Source of the DNA: Mageeibacillus sp. UBA1255
GTDB lineage: Bacteria > Bacillota > Clostridia > UBA1212 > UBA1255
Reading direction: 5' to 3'
DNA: 17,960 nt
Assembly: GCA_002308795.1 (NCBI GenBank)
Contig: DBVV01000076.1
Span: 10,649-28,608 of the forward strand
How positions within the stretch are numbered: the first letter of the stretch is position 1; each line of letters opens with the position of its first letter. Positions 1 through 6,656 of the stretch are shown here, piece by piece. Under the pieces are notes generated by a model. The model was not told where the DNA came from, did not search any database, and saw only the letters and a list, made by a program, of their open reading frames with translations. The position numbers and the translations under genes were made by a program.

Positions 1-216
1 GAGCAGACCGAATTCGACGTTATCCTTAAGGATGCAGGCCCCACGAAGATGGACGTTATCAAAGCTGTTAAGGAAGTTACCGGCGTATCCCTTATGGACG
101 CTAAGAAACTCGTTGACGCTGCTCCTTCCACCATCAAAGAGAAAGTCTCCAAAGAGGATGCTGACGCTGCTGAAGCTAAACTTAAGGCTGCCGGCGCTAC
201 CGTAGAGATCAAGTAA
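1..216 (+). CDS. rplL: Ribosomal protein L7/L12, C-terminal part (5' end outside window)
   Basis: The first 71 codons are the C-terminal domain of L7/L12, the ribosome stalk protein that recruits translation factors such as EF-Tu and EF-G. The sequence shows the family's conserved core: an EFDVIL strand, a KMDVIKAVKEVTG helix, an AKKLVDAAP segment and the terminal KAAGATVEIK. The N-terminal dimerisation domain and hinge lie upstream of the window. The usual protein is about 120 residues, so roughly 50 are missing. The reading frame is open from base 1 and stops with TAA at 214-216. A strong terminator follows, so this is the end of a ribosomal protein operon (normally rplJ-rplL). Identification is confident. 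Confidence 0.97.
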   Translation, partial: EQTEFDVILKDAGPTKMDVIKAVKEVTGVSLMDAKKLVDAAPSTIKEKVSKEDADAAEAKLKAAGATVEIK

Positions 217-264
217 TATCCTTACAAGCAATATTCTTAACTGAGTATTTCTCAAACGATCTTT

Positions 265-317
265 AAAAAGACCGGGACCGGGCTGTCAGGGATGACCTGA
301 GGCACGGTCCCGTTTTT
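265..317. terminator. Bidirectional rho-independent terminator between rplL and the two-component operon
   Basis: An 8-bp perfect stem (CGGGACCG at 273-280 with CGGTCCCG at 305-312) encloses a second stem (TCAGG 286-290 with CCTGA 296-300). It is followed by five T on the plus strand (313-317) and preceded by five A (265-269), which become a U-tract on the minus strand. It can therefore end rplL from the left and the histidine kinase transcript from the right, since the two genes converge here. Confidence 0.92.
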
Positions 318-350
318 ATCTGTTTGCAGTACGGCGGAAAAGCCGGAGAA

Positions 351-1445
351 TCAGGTGACCGGCAGATACACGTTGAACGTTGTCCCAACCTCAGGGGACG
401 ATTCGACGTTGATCGCACCGCGGTGCAGCGTCACGATACGCTTAGCGATCGCGAGACCGAGGCCGCAGCCTGTTGACGCATGCGAACGGTCCGACTGATA
501 AAATTTAGAGAATATGCGCTCGCGTTCATTCTCGGGTATGAACGAACCGGAATTATGCACCGAAACAAGGCATACGTCCGACGATTGCGAAACGGATACG
601 TCGAGAGTGGCACCTTCGGGAGCATATTTAACGGCATTGTCGATAATATTGATCCACACGCGTCTAAGCAGTTCGTCCGAACCGTTGATATAATATTCGT
701 CAAATTCCGCATGAAGGTCAAGCGATTTGCTTTCGATCTTGTTTTCCAGCAGCAATATGCAGGTGCGGATCTGTTCGGACAGATTGAGGTCAACGGCGTC
801 GTTCAGGATCGTCAGGTTTTCCAGGCGGGTGAGGTCAAGCACGTTCGTCGCCATTGACGCCAGGCGTTCCGATTCGGATTCGATTATTGACACATATTCC
901 TGCTTCTGAGCGTCGCTGATGTCCGGTCGGCGCAGAAGGCTCGCGAAACCCTTGATCGACATGATCGGCGTTTTAAATTCGTGTGAAAAATTATTGACGA
1001 AATCGGAGCTCAGCATCTCGGTATTGCCCAGTTCCTCCGCCATTTTATTAAAACTGTGGTTCAGCTCGTTAAATATGTGGATGCGGCTGTCTCTTAACCT
1101 CACGGAATAATCCCCGAGCGAAAGCCGGTGCATGGCATCGATCAGTCTGTTCAGCGGTGACAACGGTATGCGTCCCCACAGGAATGCGATTATCGCGATG
1201 ACAACGACGGTCGATACGGCGAATATCAGCATTATTATCGACACGTGCGGGAAGGACAGGGCAGGTATCGCTCCGATCTTATATAACATGAACGCCAGTC
1301 CGTATATAAGCAGCATTGCCATCGTGGTGATCATGATAACGATGATCGTAAAGAATACGTTGAACCACCGCTTGCGGACACGCGGGATCTTTTTCAGAAC
1401 GTTGAGCCTTGTCTCGCCGCCTTCTTTAGAATGAATTTTAGACAT
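351..1445 (-). CDS. HAMP-domain sensor histidine kinase
   Basis: A 364-residue membrane histidine kinase, partner of the response regulator directly upstream in the same transcript (24-nt gap). Two hydrophobic segments (about residues 28-55 and 68-90) are separated by only about a dozen residues, so almost nothing protrudes outside the cell. A HAMP linker (about 91-140) follows, then a HisKA domain with phospho-acceptor H155 in NNFSHEFKTP. The HATPase domain has an N-box (NIIDNAVKYAP), a G1-like box in which the usual DxGxG reads NSGSF, and a G2 box GCGLGLAIAK. The start is supported by AGGTGG 7 nt upstream. The tiny outer loop suggests sensing within the membrane or through a partner protein rather than direct ligand binding; that is inference. 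The signal cannot be told from sequence. Confidence 0.95.
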   Translation of the reverse strand: MSKIHSKEGGETRLNVLKKIPRVRKRWFNVFFTIIVIMITTMAMLLIYGLAFMLYKIGAIPALSFPHVSIIMLIFAVSTVVVIAIIAFLWGRIPLSPLNRLIDAMHRLSLGDYSVRLRDSRIHIFNELNHSFNKMAEELGNTEMLSSDFVNNFSHEFKTPIMSIKGFASLLRRPDISDAQKQEYVSIIESESERLASMATNVLDLTRLENLTILNDAVDLNLSEQIRTCILLLENKIESKSLDLHAEFDEYYINGSDELLRRVWINIIDNAVKYAPEGATLDVSVSQSSDVCLVSVHNSGSFIPENERERIFSKFYQSDRSHASTGCGLGLAIAKRIVTLHRGAINVESSPEVGTTFNVYLPVT

Positions 1446-1469
1446 ATCGCCACCTGCTTCCGGTCCCGT

Positions 1470-2144
1470 TTAGACCTTTTTAACCGCCTTATACCCCAAA
1501 CCGCGCACCGACATCAGCTCGAACTCCGGCCAGCCTTCAAACCGCTTGCGCAAACGTCCGATATGGACCGTGACTGTTTCAGGCCCGCTTTCCGTATCCA
1601 TACCCCATATTTCATCCATAAGCTGTATTCGCGTAAAAATCTGTCCCGGGCTCGACAGGAGTTTGTACAGCAGCAGAAATTCCTTCTGAGGCAGCTCTAC
1701 CGTCTGATCGTGGCCTTTTACGGTAAAACTGTCGTAATCTAAAACGACGTTTCCAAGCACGATCTTACGCTCGGACGCGATCTGCGACCGCCTTAAAAGC
1801 GCGCGGATCCTGAGCACCATTTCTTCGGCGTCAACGGGTTTCGTCATATAGTCGTCGGCTCCGGAGATAAAACCCTGTTTACGGTCCGCGGGGAGCTGTT
1901 TGGCCGAGACCATCAGCACCGGGAGCATACTTCCGGCTTCGCGCAGGAGTTCCACCAGTTCGTAGCCGTCGATCTCAGGCATCATCACGTCCAGCACGGC
2001 GAGGTCAACTTTTTCGTGTTCAAGAGCGTCAAGTGCTTCTTTTCCGTTGTTCGCGGTCACGACCTGGAAATTTTCGGCATTCAGCACCGCCGTCAGGAAT
2101 TTCCGGGCGTTGGCATTATCGTCGACAACAAGTATTTTAAACAT
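1470..2144 (-). CDS. OmpR/PhoB-family response regulator
   Basis: A 224-residue transcription factor phosphorylated by the adjacent kinase. The receiver domain (about 1-120) shows the acidic pair D8-D9, the phospho-acceptor D52 in LDVMMPEIDG, the switch serine of SA at 80-81, and K102 in the MTKP motif. The C-terminal winged-helix DNA-binding domain (about 128-222) ends in the family signature VTVHIGRLRKR and a GLGYK turn. It is the first gene of the two-gene operon, with AAAGGAG about 15 nt upstream of the ATG and a strong promoter further up. The divergent large lipoprotein gene is the nearest candidate target, but no operator could be assigned with confidence. Confidence 0.96.
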   Translation of the reverse strand: MFKILVVDDNANARKFLTAVLNAENFQVVTANNGKEALDALEHEKVDLAVLDVMMPEIDGYELVELLREAGSMLPVLMVSAKQLPADRKQGFISGADDYMTKPVDAEEMVLRIRALLRRSQIASERKIVLGNVVLDYDSFTVKGHDQTVELPQKEFLLLYKLLSSPGQIFTRIQLMDEIWGMDTESGPETVTVHIGRLRKRFEGWPEFELMSVRGLGYKAVKKV

Positions 2145-2216
2145 TGTATCGTCCGCATCTCCTTTCGCGGGACAGGGGACAGGCGCAGTAACCGGCTGCC
2201 CGATCCTATTTATGGT

Positions 2217-2246
2217 ATTATACCTTTAAATCGCGTTCGCGGTCAA
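2217..2246 (-). promoter_or_regulatory. Sigma-A promoter of the two-component operon
   Basis: On the minus strand a -35 TTGACC (2246-2241) and a perfect -10 TATAAT (2222-2217) are separated by 18 bp. Transcription would start near 2210, giving a leader of about 65 nt before the response regulator ATG at 2144. The leader contains two abutting GGGACAG heptamers (2169-2182, plus-strand reading). Confidence 0.8.
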
Positions 2247-2289
2247 CTTCCGCGGTGGCGCGTCTCTGCTCTTTGCCTGCCGCTGCCCC

Positions 2290-2318
2290 TTGCGCAAAAA
2301 AAACAAATGTGAGATAAT
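2290..2318 (+). promoter_or_regulatory. Probable promoter of the large lipoprotein gene
   Basis: TTGCGC (2290-2295) and GATAAT (2313-2318) are separated by 17 bp and lie about 38 bp ahead of the ATG at 2357. The -35 matches consensus only at TTG. The site is divergent from the two-component promoter, with about 45 bp between the two -35 boxes, so a shared regulator site could lie between them. Confidence 0.5.
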
Positions 2319-2356
2319 ACAGCCACGAAACGCCTTCCCAAAAGGAGCAGTATTAA

Positions 2357-5350
2357 ATGTCAGAGAACCCGCAAAAGCGCAATAATTATACAAGAAAAGC
2401 AGCAATATTGACCGCGATAGCAGCGACGGTGCTGCTGTTATTGATTGCCGCAGGCTGCAGATCCACCCCGGGGGTACAGCGCAGAGACATAAGCGGAGAC
2501 ACGCCGTACGCCGATTCGATATTGTACGCGGCAGATTCCGCAAACACCGTACAGGTCGCTTACACTGACGAAGGGCGCAACGGGATGCGCATAAGCAACA
2601 GGATCGCCAGCTTCGAATCAAGCTTCACCGATTCGGGTAATATGGGCATCCGCTTCTTCTCCAACGCCGAAGGAAAAAATTACTTCACGAACAGCATGGA
2701 TATGTACGTCATTGACAGCGACGGAGTGGAATGGGTAGATCGAGCTTCACAGACCGCCGGACGGTTCAACACGACCCGCCTGGGGTACTACTATTACGAA
2801 ACTAAAATACAGGAATACTCATTCGGATTGACCGACCCGGATAAAGCCACGCGCAAACCGATCATAAAACTGGCGGATTTTACCGAAAACTGGGACTCTA
2901 ATATGGTAGAGATCTCTCAGAAAACAGGGGAGAGCCTGAACGTAAAGATCCAGTTCCCGACCGATGCGTATGTGCTGAAAAAAGGCTTAAACGTACCGTT
3001 CGACAGCATTTCCACCGTAAAAATAACGATGAAAGCCACAGGATCCGTAAAAACGGCATTCTTCTACTACACTGACGCGAGTTCAAAAGCGTTCTCGGAC
3101 AGACAGAAAAAGACGTTTGCCATATTGAACGACGGTCAGTATCATACGTATTATCTCGACATTTCCGACCAGTTAAGAAACGATCTTACGTCGTACAGGC
3201 TCGAGTTCCAGGGCGAAAAGGGAGACGTCGTAAATATCACGGCTATCGAAGGGCTCGTCGTTGGATCGGCGCCGGACCTGAGGACGAACAAGATACTTCA
3301 CGTGTTCCCGGATAAGATCCACCAGGAACTCAGGCTGGTCGGAGCAGGGGAGGTTAACGAACTTAAAGAATACGGGCTCGTGCTGCGCCTGCCGGAGAAG
3401 GACGTTGACGCCATCCAGATCAGGGACGCAGGCGGGATACATAACGACACTTCTTTTGACCCCGCTACCGTCGAATATGCCGGATTCCACGTGAAAGGCG
3501 CAGGAGTGATCGGGCTGATAATACCGGGCATAAAGGGAAATACGGGAGCATTGACCGTCACGAACGAGGACGGCTTTTACGTTATCCGTCAGAAATACGG
3601 CGGGACGGATCTGGCTATAAAAGCGGGGGCGTGGATAACGCTCTGCAACCGCCTCTATAACGATATGACGGACGATTTCAACGGCATCGACACCGCGGCC
3701 AGGATAGAGCGAAATCCGCTGGATGCAAAAGATTTTGAGGTCATAAGTTCGAATTCTTCTTGTTCGTTTGCAGGATACGATAAGGTGCGCGGCGTTTACG
3801 TTTTCGGTAAAAGCGGTTCGGATTTCTCCACTTCGTACTATCTTGATCAGAACGGTTACAAGAGTTCTACGGTGAAGGCTACCAACTCTTCCGGAGACGA
3901 CCGGAACGTCTATTTCTGCTTCCACACGTATGCCGGATCGCTCGAATGTGCCGTGCTGGCGGACGGGGAGGGGAAGTCGCTGCTCCCTATACCGATTGAA
4001 GTGTGCAAAAACTTTTCCGGAGAATTCGAGGACAGTTTTTACGATCCGGCTGACGAAGGGTACGGCGACAGCTACTTCCCGATGGTGCTGAAGAAAGGGG
4101 AGTCAACGACGTTCACCGAGCATCACCTTTACCAGAATTGGGGAAAGTTCCCGCTGAAACAGTTGTCGTCAATACAGTTTTTCGTGGGTTACTATCATTT
4201 GTCCACGGGCGTTTCCGAGTCGAACTGCATCGCTCCGTATTACGTTTACGGGAAGGACGGATGGATATTGCCCGACTTCCGCGGCTGCAGCAGCCTTATG
4301 TGGCCCTCGCAGCCCCAGTTCAACGCGGTCGGAGTGACGAAACTGGTTTCGCATTACGGTACCGACGGAACGTATTACCAGACGGAATACACCGGTTCAA
4401 AGATCAATGCGTACGGGCCGACTTATGCTGACGTAGAATACAGTTATATTGCCGACGACGGAACGTACGAATACACCGTCCGCCACGTCGAATTCCCGCA
4501 CACCGATGAAAGCCGCACGTACTATACGCTTGACCTCAGGTTCCTGAAAGACCTGAAGATCACCGAAGTGCGCCGCGATTTCACGCTTCTAATGTTCAAC
4601 AGCCGGACAACTGCCTACCACTGGTTCACGTATCTCAATTCGAAGGGCGAGGTCGAGATCGAGGATATGAAGCTCGGCAGGACGGCGCTGGTCAACGTTT
4701 ATAACAAGATGCAGAAGGGCTCTTTCTGGTATACCTGGAACAATATAACCGAGCCCGCTCATGATAATCCGCTGAATTACGGCGTCGTCGTGCGGGATTA
4801 CGACGTAAAGGCCGGCGGATGGAAATGGAACGGTAATTTCGTCGTTCGCAACTGCACAGACGGTACGTATAATTCCGGCTACCTGACGCTCGATATGGGT
4901 AAGACCACGTTCCGCAAGGGTGACTATATCCGCATGTCGTTCGTGCTGATCCCGTGGGGCAATCTCGATTGGGAAACTCACAGCAACATGGATCTTCTTT
5001 ATGAGGATTGCGTGACGTCGCCGCTGTCGGTGAAGGCCGAGACCGGTTCTGTCGTAAAAGAAAAGTGGCTGCCGCGTGTCAGGTGTGTTGATAACGAAGC
5101 TGTCTTTACCGTTTCCGGCGGCCGCGGCAATACTCCCGTCCGTGTCGACGGCTTTACGTCTCCTGAGCGGCCCGAGATCTATATCCGCGACGGTGAGGAT
5201 TGGGTTCCTTACAGCAACGCGGTCGTCAATGACTATGACGGCTATATGATCCATTTCAATGAGGACGGCACCTACGGCTTTTCGTTCGTGTTCGAGCAGA
5301 AGGATCCCGGGGATGCGGTGACGTTTAGGGTCAAGGGGCGAAGCGAGTGA
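2357..5350 (+). CDS. Very large secreted lipoprotein of unknown function with carbohydrate-binding-like region
   Basis: A 997-residue protein. It has a basic N-terminus, a hydrophobic stretch (about 15-32) and a lipobox ending IAAGC with the lipidated cysteine at C34, so it should be tethered to the outer face of the membrane. The ribosome site AAAGGAG sits 9 nt before the ATG. The rest is rich in aromatic residues, glycine and short beta-strand-like segments, with no internal membrane span. A stretch around residues 175-315, with DGQYHTYYLDIS followed by a LEF strand, resembles beta-sandwich carbohydrate-binding modules. I do not recognise the remaining 650 residues; no catalytic motif of a known glycosidase or lyase stands out. 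It is divergent from the two-component pair and followed by an unrelated acetyltransferase. A role in binding or processing an external polysaccharide is plausible but inferred. Confidence 0.9.
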   Translation: MSENPQKRNNYTRKAAILTAIAATVLLLLIAAGCRSTPGVQRRDISGDTPYADSILYAADSANTVQVAYTDEGRNGMRISNRIASFESSFTDSGNMGIRFFSNAEGKNYFTNSMDMYVIDSDGVEWVDRASQTAGRFNTTRLGYYYYETKIQEYSFGLTDPDKATRKPIIKLADFTENWDSNMVEISQKTGESLNVKIQFPTDAYVLKKGLNVPFDSISTVKITMKATGSVKTAFFYYTDASSKAFSDRQKKTFAILNDGQYHTYYLDISDQLRNDLTSYRLEFQGEKGDVVNITAIEGLVVGSAPDLRTNKILHVFPDKIHQELRLVGAGEVNELKEYGLVLRLPEKDVDAIQIRDAGGIHNDTSFDPATVEYAGFHVKGAGVIGLIIPGIKGNTGALTVTNEDGFYVIRQKYGGTDLAIKAGAWITLCNRLYNDMTDDFNGIDTAARIERNPLDAKDFEVISSNSSCSFAGYDKVRGVYVFGKSGSDFSTSYYLDQNGYKSSTVKATNSSGDDRNVYFCFHTYAGSLECAVLADGEGKSLLPIPIEVCKNFSGEFEDSFYDPADEGYGDSYFPMVLKKGESTTFTEHHLYQNWGKFPLKQLSSIQFFVGYYHLSTGVSESNCIAPYYVYGKDGWILPDFRGCSSLMWPSQPQFNAVGVTKLVSHYGTDGTYYQTEYTGSKINAYGPTYADVEYSYIADDGTYEYTVRHVEFPHTDESRTYYTLDLRFLKDLKITEVRRDFTLLMFNSRTTAYHWFTYLNSKGEVEIEDMKLGRTALVNVYNKMQKGSFWYTWNNITEPAHDNPLNYGVVVRDYDVKAGGWKWNGNFVVRNCTDGTYNSGYLTLDMGKTTFRKGDYIRMSFVLIPWGNLDWETHSNMDLLYEDCVTSPLSVKAETGSVVKEKWLPRVRCVDNEAVFTVSGGRGNTPVRVDGFTSPERPEIYIRDGEDWVPYSNAVVNDYDGYMIHFNEDGTYGFSFVFEQKDPGDAVTFRVKGRSE

Positions 5351-5389
5351 TGGCAAATTATAAATGGCAAATGGCAAATTGCAAATGAA
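5350..5389 (+). repeat. Imperfect heptamer tandem repeat (AAATGGC-type)
   Basis: After a partial unit ATGGC (5350-5354) come five consecutive 7-nt units: AAATTAT (5355), AAATGGC (5362), AAATGGC (5369), AAATTGC (5376) and AAATGAA (5383). The array begins on the last base of the lipoprotein stop codon and ends 15 nt before the acetyltransferase start. It is too short and ungapped to be a CRISPR. It looks like a short intergenic heptanucleotide repeat. Confidence 0.75.
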
Positions 5390-5404
5390 TTTTGGGGTGC
5401 TGTT

Positions 5405-5926
5405 ATGTTTACTGTCAGGGATGCTGAGATCGAGGATGCGCAGAGACTTTTAGAGATATACAGCTGGTACGTTGTCAATACCGCTGTTTCGTTTGATTAT
5501 GATCCTCCGACGCTCGAAGAGTACCGCCAGAAGATCATTGACGTTAAGCGGAAATACCCGTTTATTGTCCTCGAGAACGACGGGTACGTGGTGGGCTTTG
5601 CATATGCCGGCCCGTTTGTGGGCCGCAGCGCCTATTTTACGGCTTCGGAGGTCACAATATATATTGACCCTGCCTGGCACCTGAAAGGCGGCGGAAGGGC
5701 CCTTTACGGCGCTCTGGAGGCGCGTCTTAAGGCGCAGGGCATCCGGAACCTGTACGCGTGCATCGGTTATCCTGAAACGGAGGATGAATTCCTTACCCGT
5801 AACAGTGCTGAATTTCATGAACATATGGGTTTCAGGCTCGCGGGGAGGTTCACGAAGTGCGGCTACAAATTCGGGCGCTGGTACGATATGGTCTGGATGG
5901 AGAAGCTTTTATATCCGCAGGAGTAG
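5405..5926 (+). CDS. GNAT-family N-acetyltransferase (phosphinothricin acetyltransferase-like)
   Basis: A 173-residue single-domain acetyltransferase that transfers acetyl from acetyl-CoA to an amine. It begins with the family's VRDAEIEDAQRLLEIY and NTAVSFDYDPPT segments, close in pattern to Pat/Bar-type enzymes. The acetyl-CoA pyrophosphate loop is HLKGGGRAL (about 99-107), followed by ALEARLKAQG. The C-terminal HEHMGFRLAGRF matches the usual HEALGF segment. The length is normal for the family. The ribosome site is weak (GGGGTG about 5 nt upstream). It follows the lipoprotein by 54 nt and may be cotranscribed. The amine substrate is unknown; methionine sulfoximine/phosphinothricin-like compounds are typical of relatives. 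Confidence 0.93.
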   Translation: MFTVRDAEIEDAQRLLEIYSWYVVNTAVSFDYDPPTLEEYRQKIIDVKRKYPFIVLENDGYVVGFAYAGPFVGRSAYFTASEVTIYIDPAWHLKGGGRALYGALEARLKAQGIRNLYACIGYPETEDEFLTRNSAEFHEHMGFRLAGRFTKCGYKFGRWYDMVWMEKLLYPQE

Positions 5927-5947
5927 GCCACGGCTCTTTACATGTGG

Positions 5948-5976
5948 TTGACATCGTGATGGCAATGTGGTAATAT
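5948..5976 (+). promoter_or_regulatory. Promoter of tRNA-Pro
   Basis: A perfect -35 TTGACA (5948-5953), a 17-bp spacer and the -10 TAATAT (5971-5976). The mature tRNA starts at 5991, so the primary transcript would carry a leader of only about 7-9 nt. Confidence 0.88.
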
Positions 5977-5990
5977 TCCCGTCGCACCGT

Positions 5991-6063
5991 CGGGGTGTAA
6001 CTCAGTTGGTAGAGTGCGTGGTTTGGGACCACGATGCCGCACGTTCGAACCGTGTCACTCCGA
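5991..6063 (+). tRNA. tRNA-Pro(UGG)
   Basis: The cloverleaf folds fully. The acceptor is CGGGGTG with CACTCCG (one G-U). The D stem is ACTC/GAGT with an AGTTGGTA loop. The anticodon stem is CGTGG/CCACG around loop TTTGGGA, with anticodon TGG at 6024-6026. The variable loop is ATGCC, and the T stem GCACG/CGTGT encloses TTCGAAC. The discriminator is A6063. The 3' CCA is not encoded (CTA follows), so it must be added by the CCA-adding enzyme. It is a single-gene transcription unit with its own promoter and terminator. Confidence 0.97.
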
Positions 6064-6071
6064 CTATTTAC

Positions 6072-6103
6072 GGGGCTGGAATCCCAAAATCCAGTCCCTT
6101 TTT
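6072..6103 (+). terminator. Rho-independent terminator of tRNA-Pro
   Basis: A 9-bp stem, GGGGCTGGA (6072-6080) with TCCAGTCCC (6090-6098, one G-U pair), a 9-nt loop, then five T (6099-6103). It lies 9 nt after the tRNA. Confidence 0.92.
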
Positions 6104-6121
6104 CGATAGTGTGGTATTGTC

Positions 6122-6412
6122 TTAATCTACTAAGCCGTTGTCGCCTATATTTTGCTGAAAATATTCGTCCAGGATACGTGATACGCTAGCTATGTCAGCT
6201 GTATCTGGGGAGATGTGTGCTGTGAGTAGTGCTATGGGGTGTGAGCGAAACAGAACTGACCGTTGTCGAAGCGATTCACAAAGCCGTTCAAACAGCTTTT
6301 CAGGACGATAGTTTAGCTCTCCATATAAGACAATGGCATCCAGATCCAGCATGTTGATGCCGTTGATTAATCCACAGGCCAGATGTTCTGTGATGTATCC
6401 TTGCTTGATCAT
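6122..6412 (-). pseudogene. C-terminal remnant of a ROK-family sugar-responsive repressor/kinase
   Basis: The 96-codon frame reads like the last quarter of a ROK protein. LACGLINGINMLDLDAIVLY matches the family's segment in which a helix leads to the 'NLLDPEVIVIGG' strand, and the C-terminus HISPDTADIASVSRIL resembles the usual end with glycine/alanine near the last helix. Everything before this is missing: the winged-helix DNA-binding domain, the ATP-binding DxGxT loop and the zinc-binding CxCGxxGC motif. A stop codon lies three codons upstream of the first ATG and no ribosome site is seen. The normal length is 300-400 residues, so this is a decayed fragment, perhaps of the former regulator of a sugar locus. 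The family assignment is by pattern only. Confidence 0.65.
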
Positions 6413-6656
6413 ACGGCACTGTTACGTTTCTTTTGCTTTGGATCATCGGAATATCAAATCAGTAAAAAAGGCGTTGAGACCGATCCTCAACGCCTTTTAT
6501 GTTTACGGTGACTGCCAGAGTTGTTTTTCATTTGTGCAGATTGCCCAAAAAGGCACGTTGTTTTTTGTATATTTTGTACATGATAAACACGAAACGTTTG
6601 TTGTATAGTAAATTTGTGTTCAGCACATAAAAAATAAATAGAAGGAGAAAAACAAA
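6413..6656. other. Non-coding interval between ROK remnant and surface-protein gene
   Basis: No convincing gene on either strand. It contains an isolated bidirectional terminator (6464-6498) and an AT-rich leader for the gene at 6657. A weak promoter candidate, TTGTTT (6558-6563) with TGATAA (6581-6586) at 17-bp spacing, could drive that gene; TATAGT at 6604-6609 is another possible -10 with no matching -35. The ribosome site AAGGAG (6642-6647) belongs to the next gene. Confidence 0.6.
6464..6498. terminator. Bidirectional rho-independent terminator with no intact gene on either side
   Basis: A 9-bp perfect stem, GGCGTTGAG (6470-6478) with CTCAACGCC (6486-6494), a 7-nt loop, TTTT after it and six A before it, so it works in both directions. 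The only upstream unit on the plus strand already ends at 6103, and on the minus strand no gene reads into it. It may have belonged to a gene that has been lost. Confidence 0.85.

Noticed and set aside
2226..2621. Open frame of 131 codons on the minus strand over the divergent promoter region
   Set aside because: It overlaps both promoters and the lipoprotein signal peptide coding region, and its sequence is low-complexity Arg/Cys/Leu-rich.
3173..3925. Open frame of 250 codons on the minus strand
   Set aside because: Antisense to the same lipoprotein gene with no family features; a coding shadow.
4589..5377. Open frame of 262 codons on the minus strand within the lipoprotein gene
   Set aside because: It lies antisense to a convincing gene, has no recognisable domain or ribosome site, and its composition follows from the codon use of the plus strand.
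5350..5389. Possible CRISPR
   Set aside because: Units are 7 nt and contiguous, with no spacers.
5991..6656. Possible phage or island attachment site at the tRNA-Pro 3' end
   Set aside because: No second copy of the tRNA 3' end was seen in the window and no integrase gene is present.
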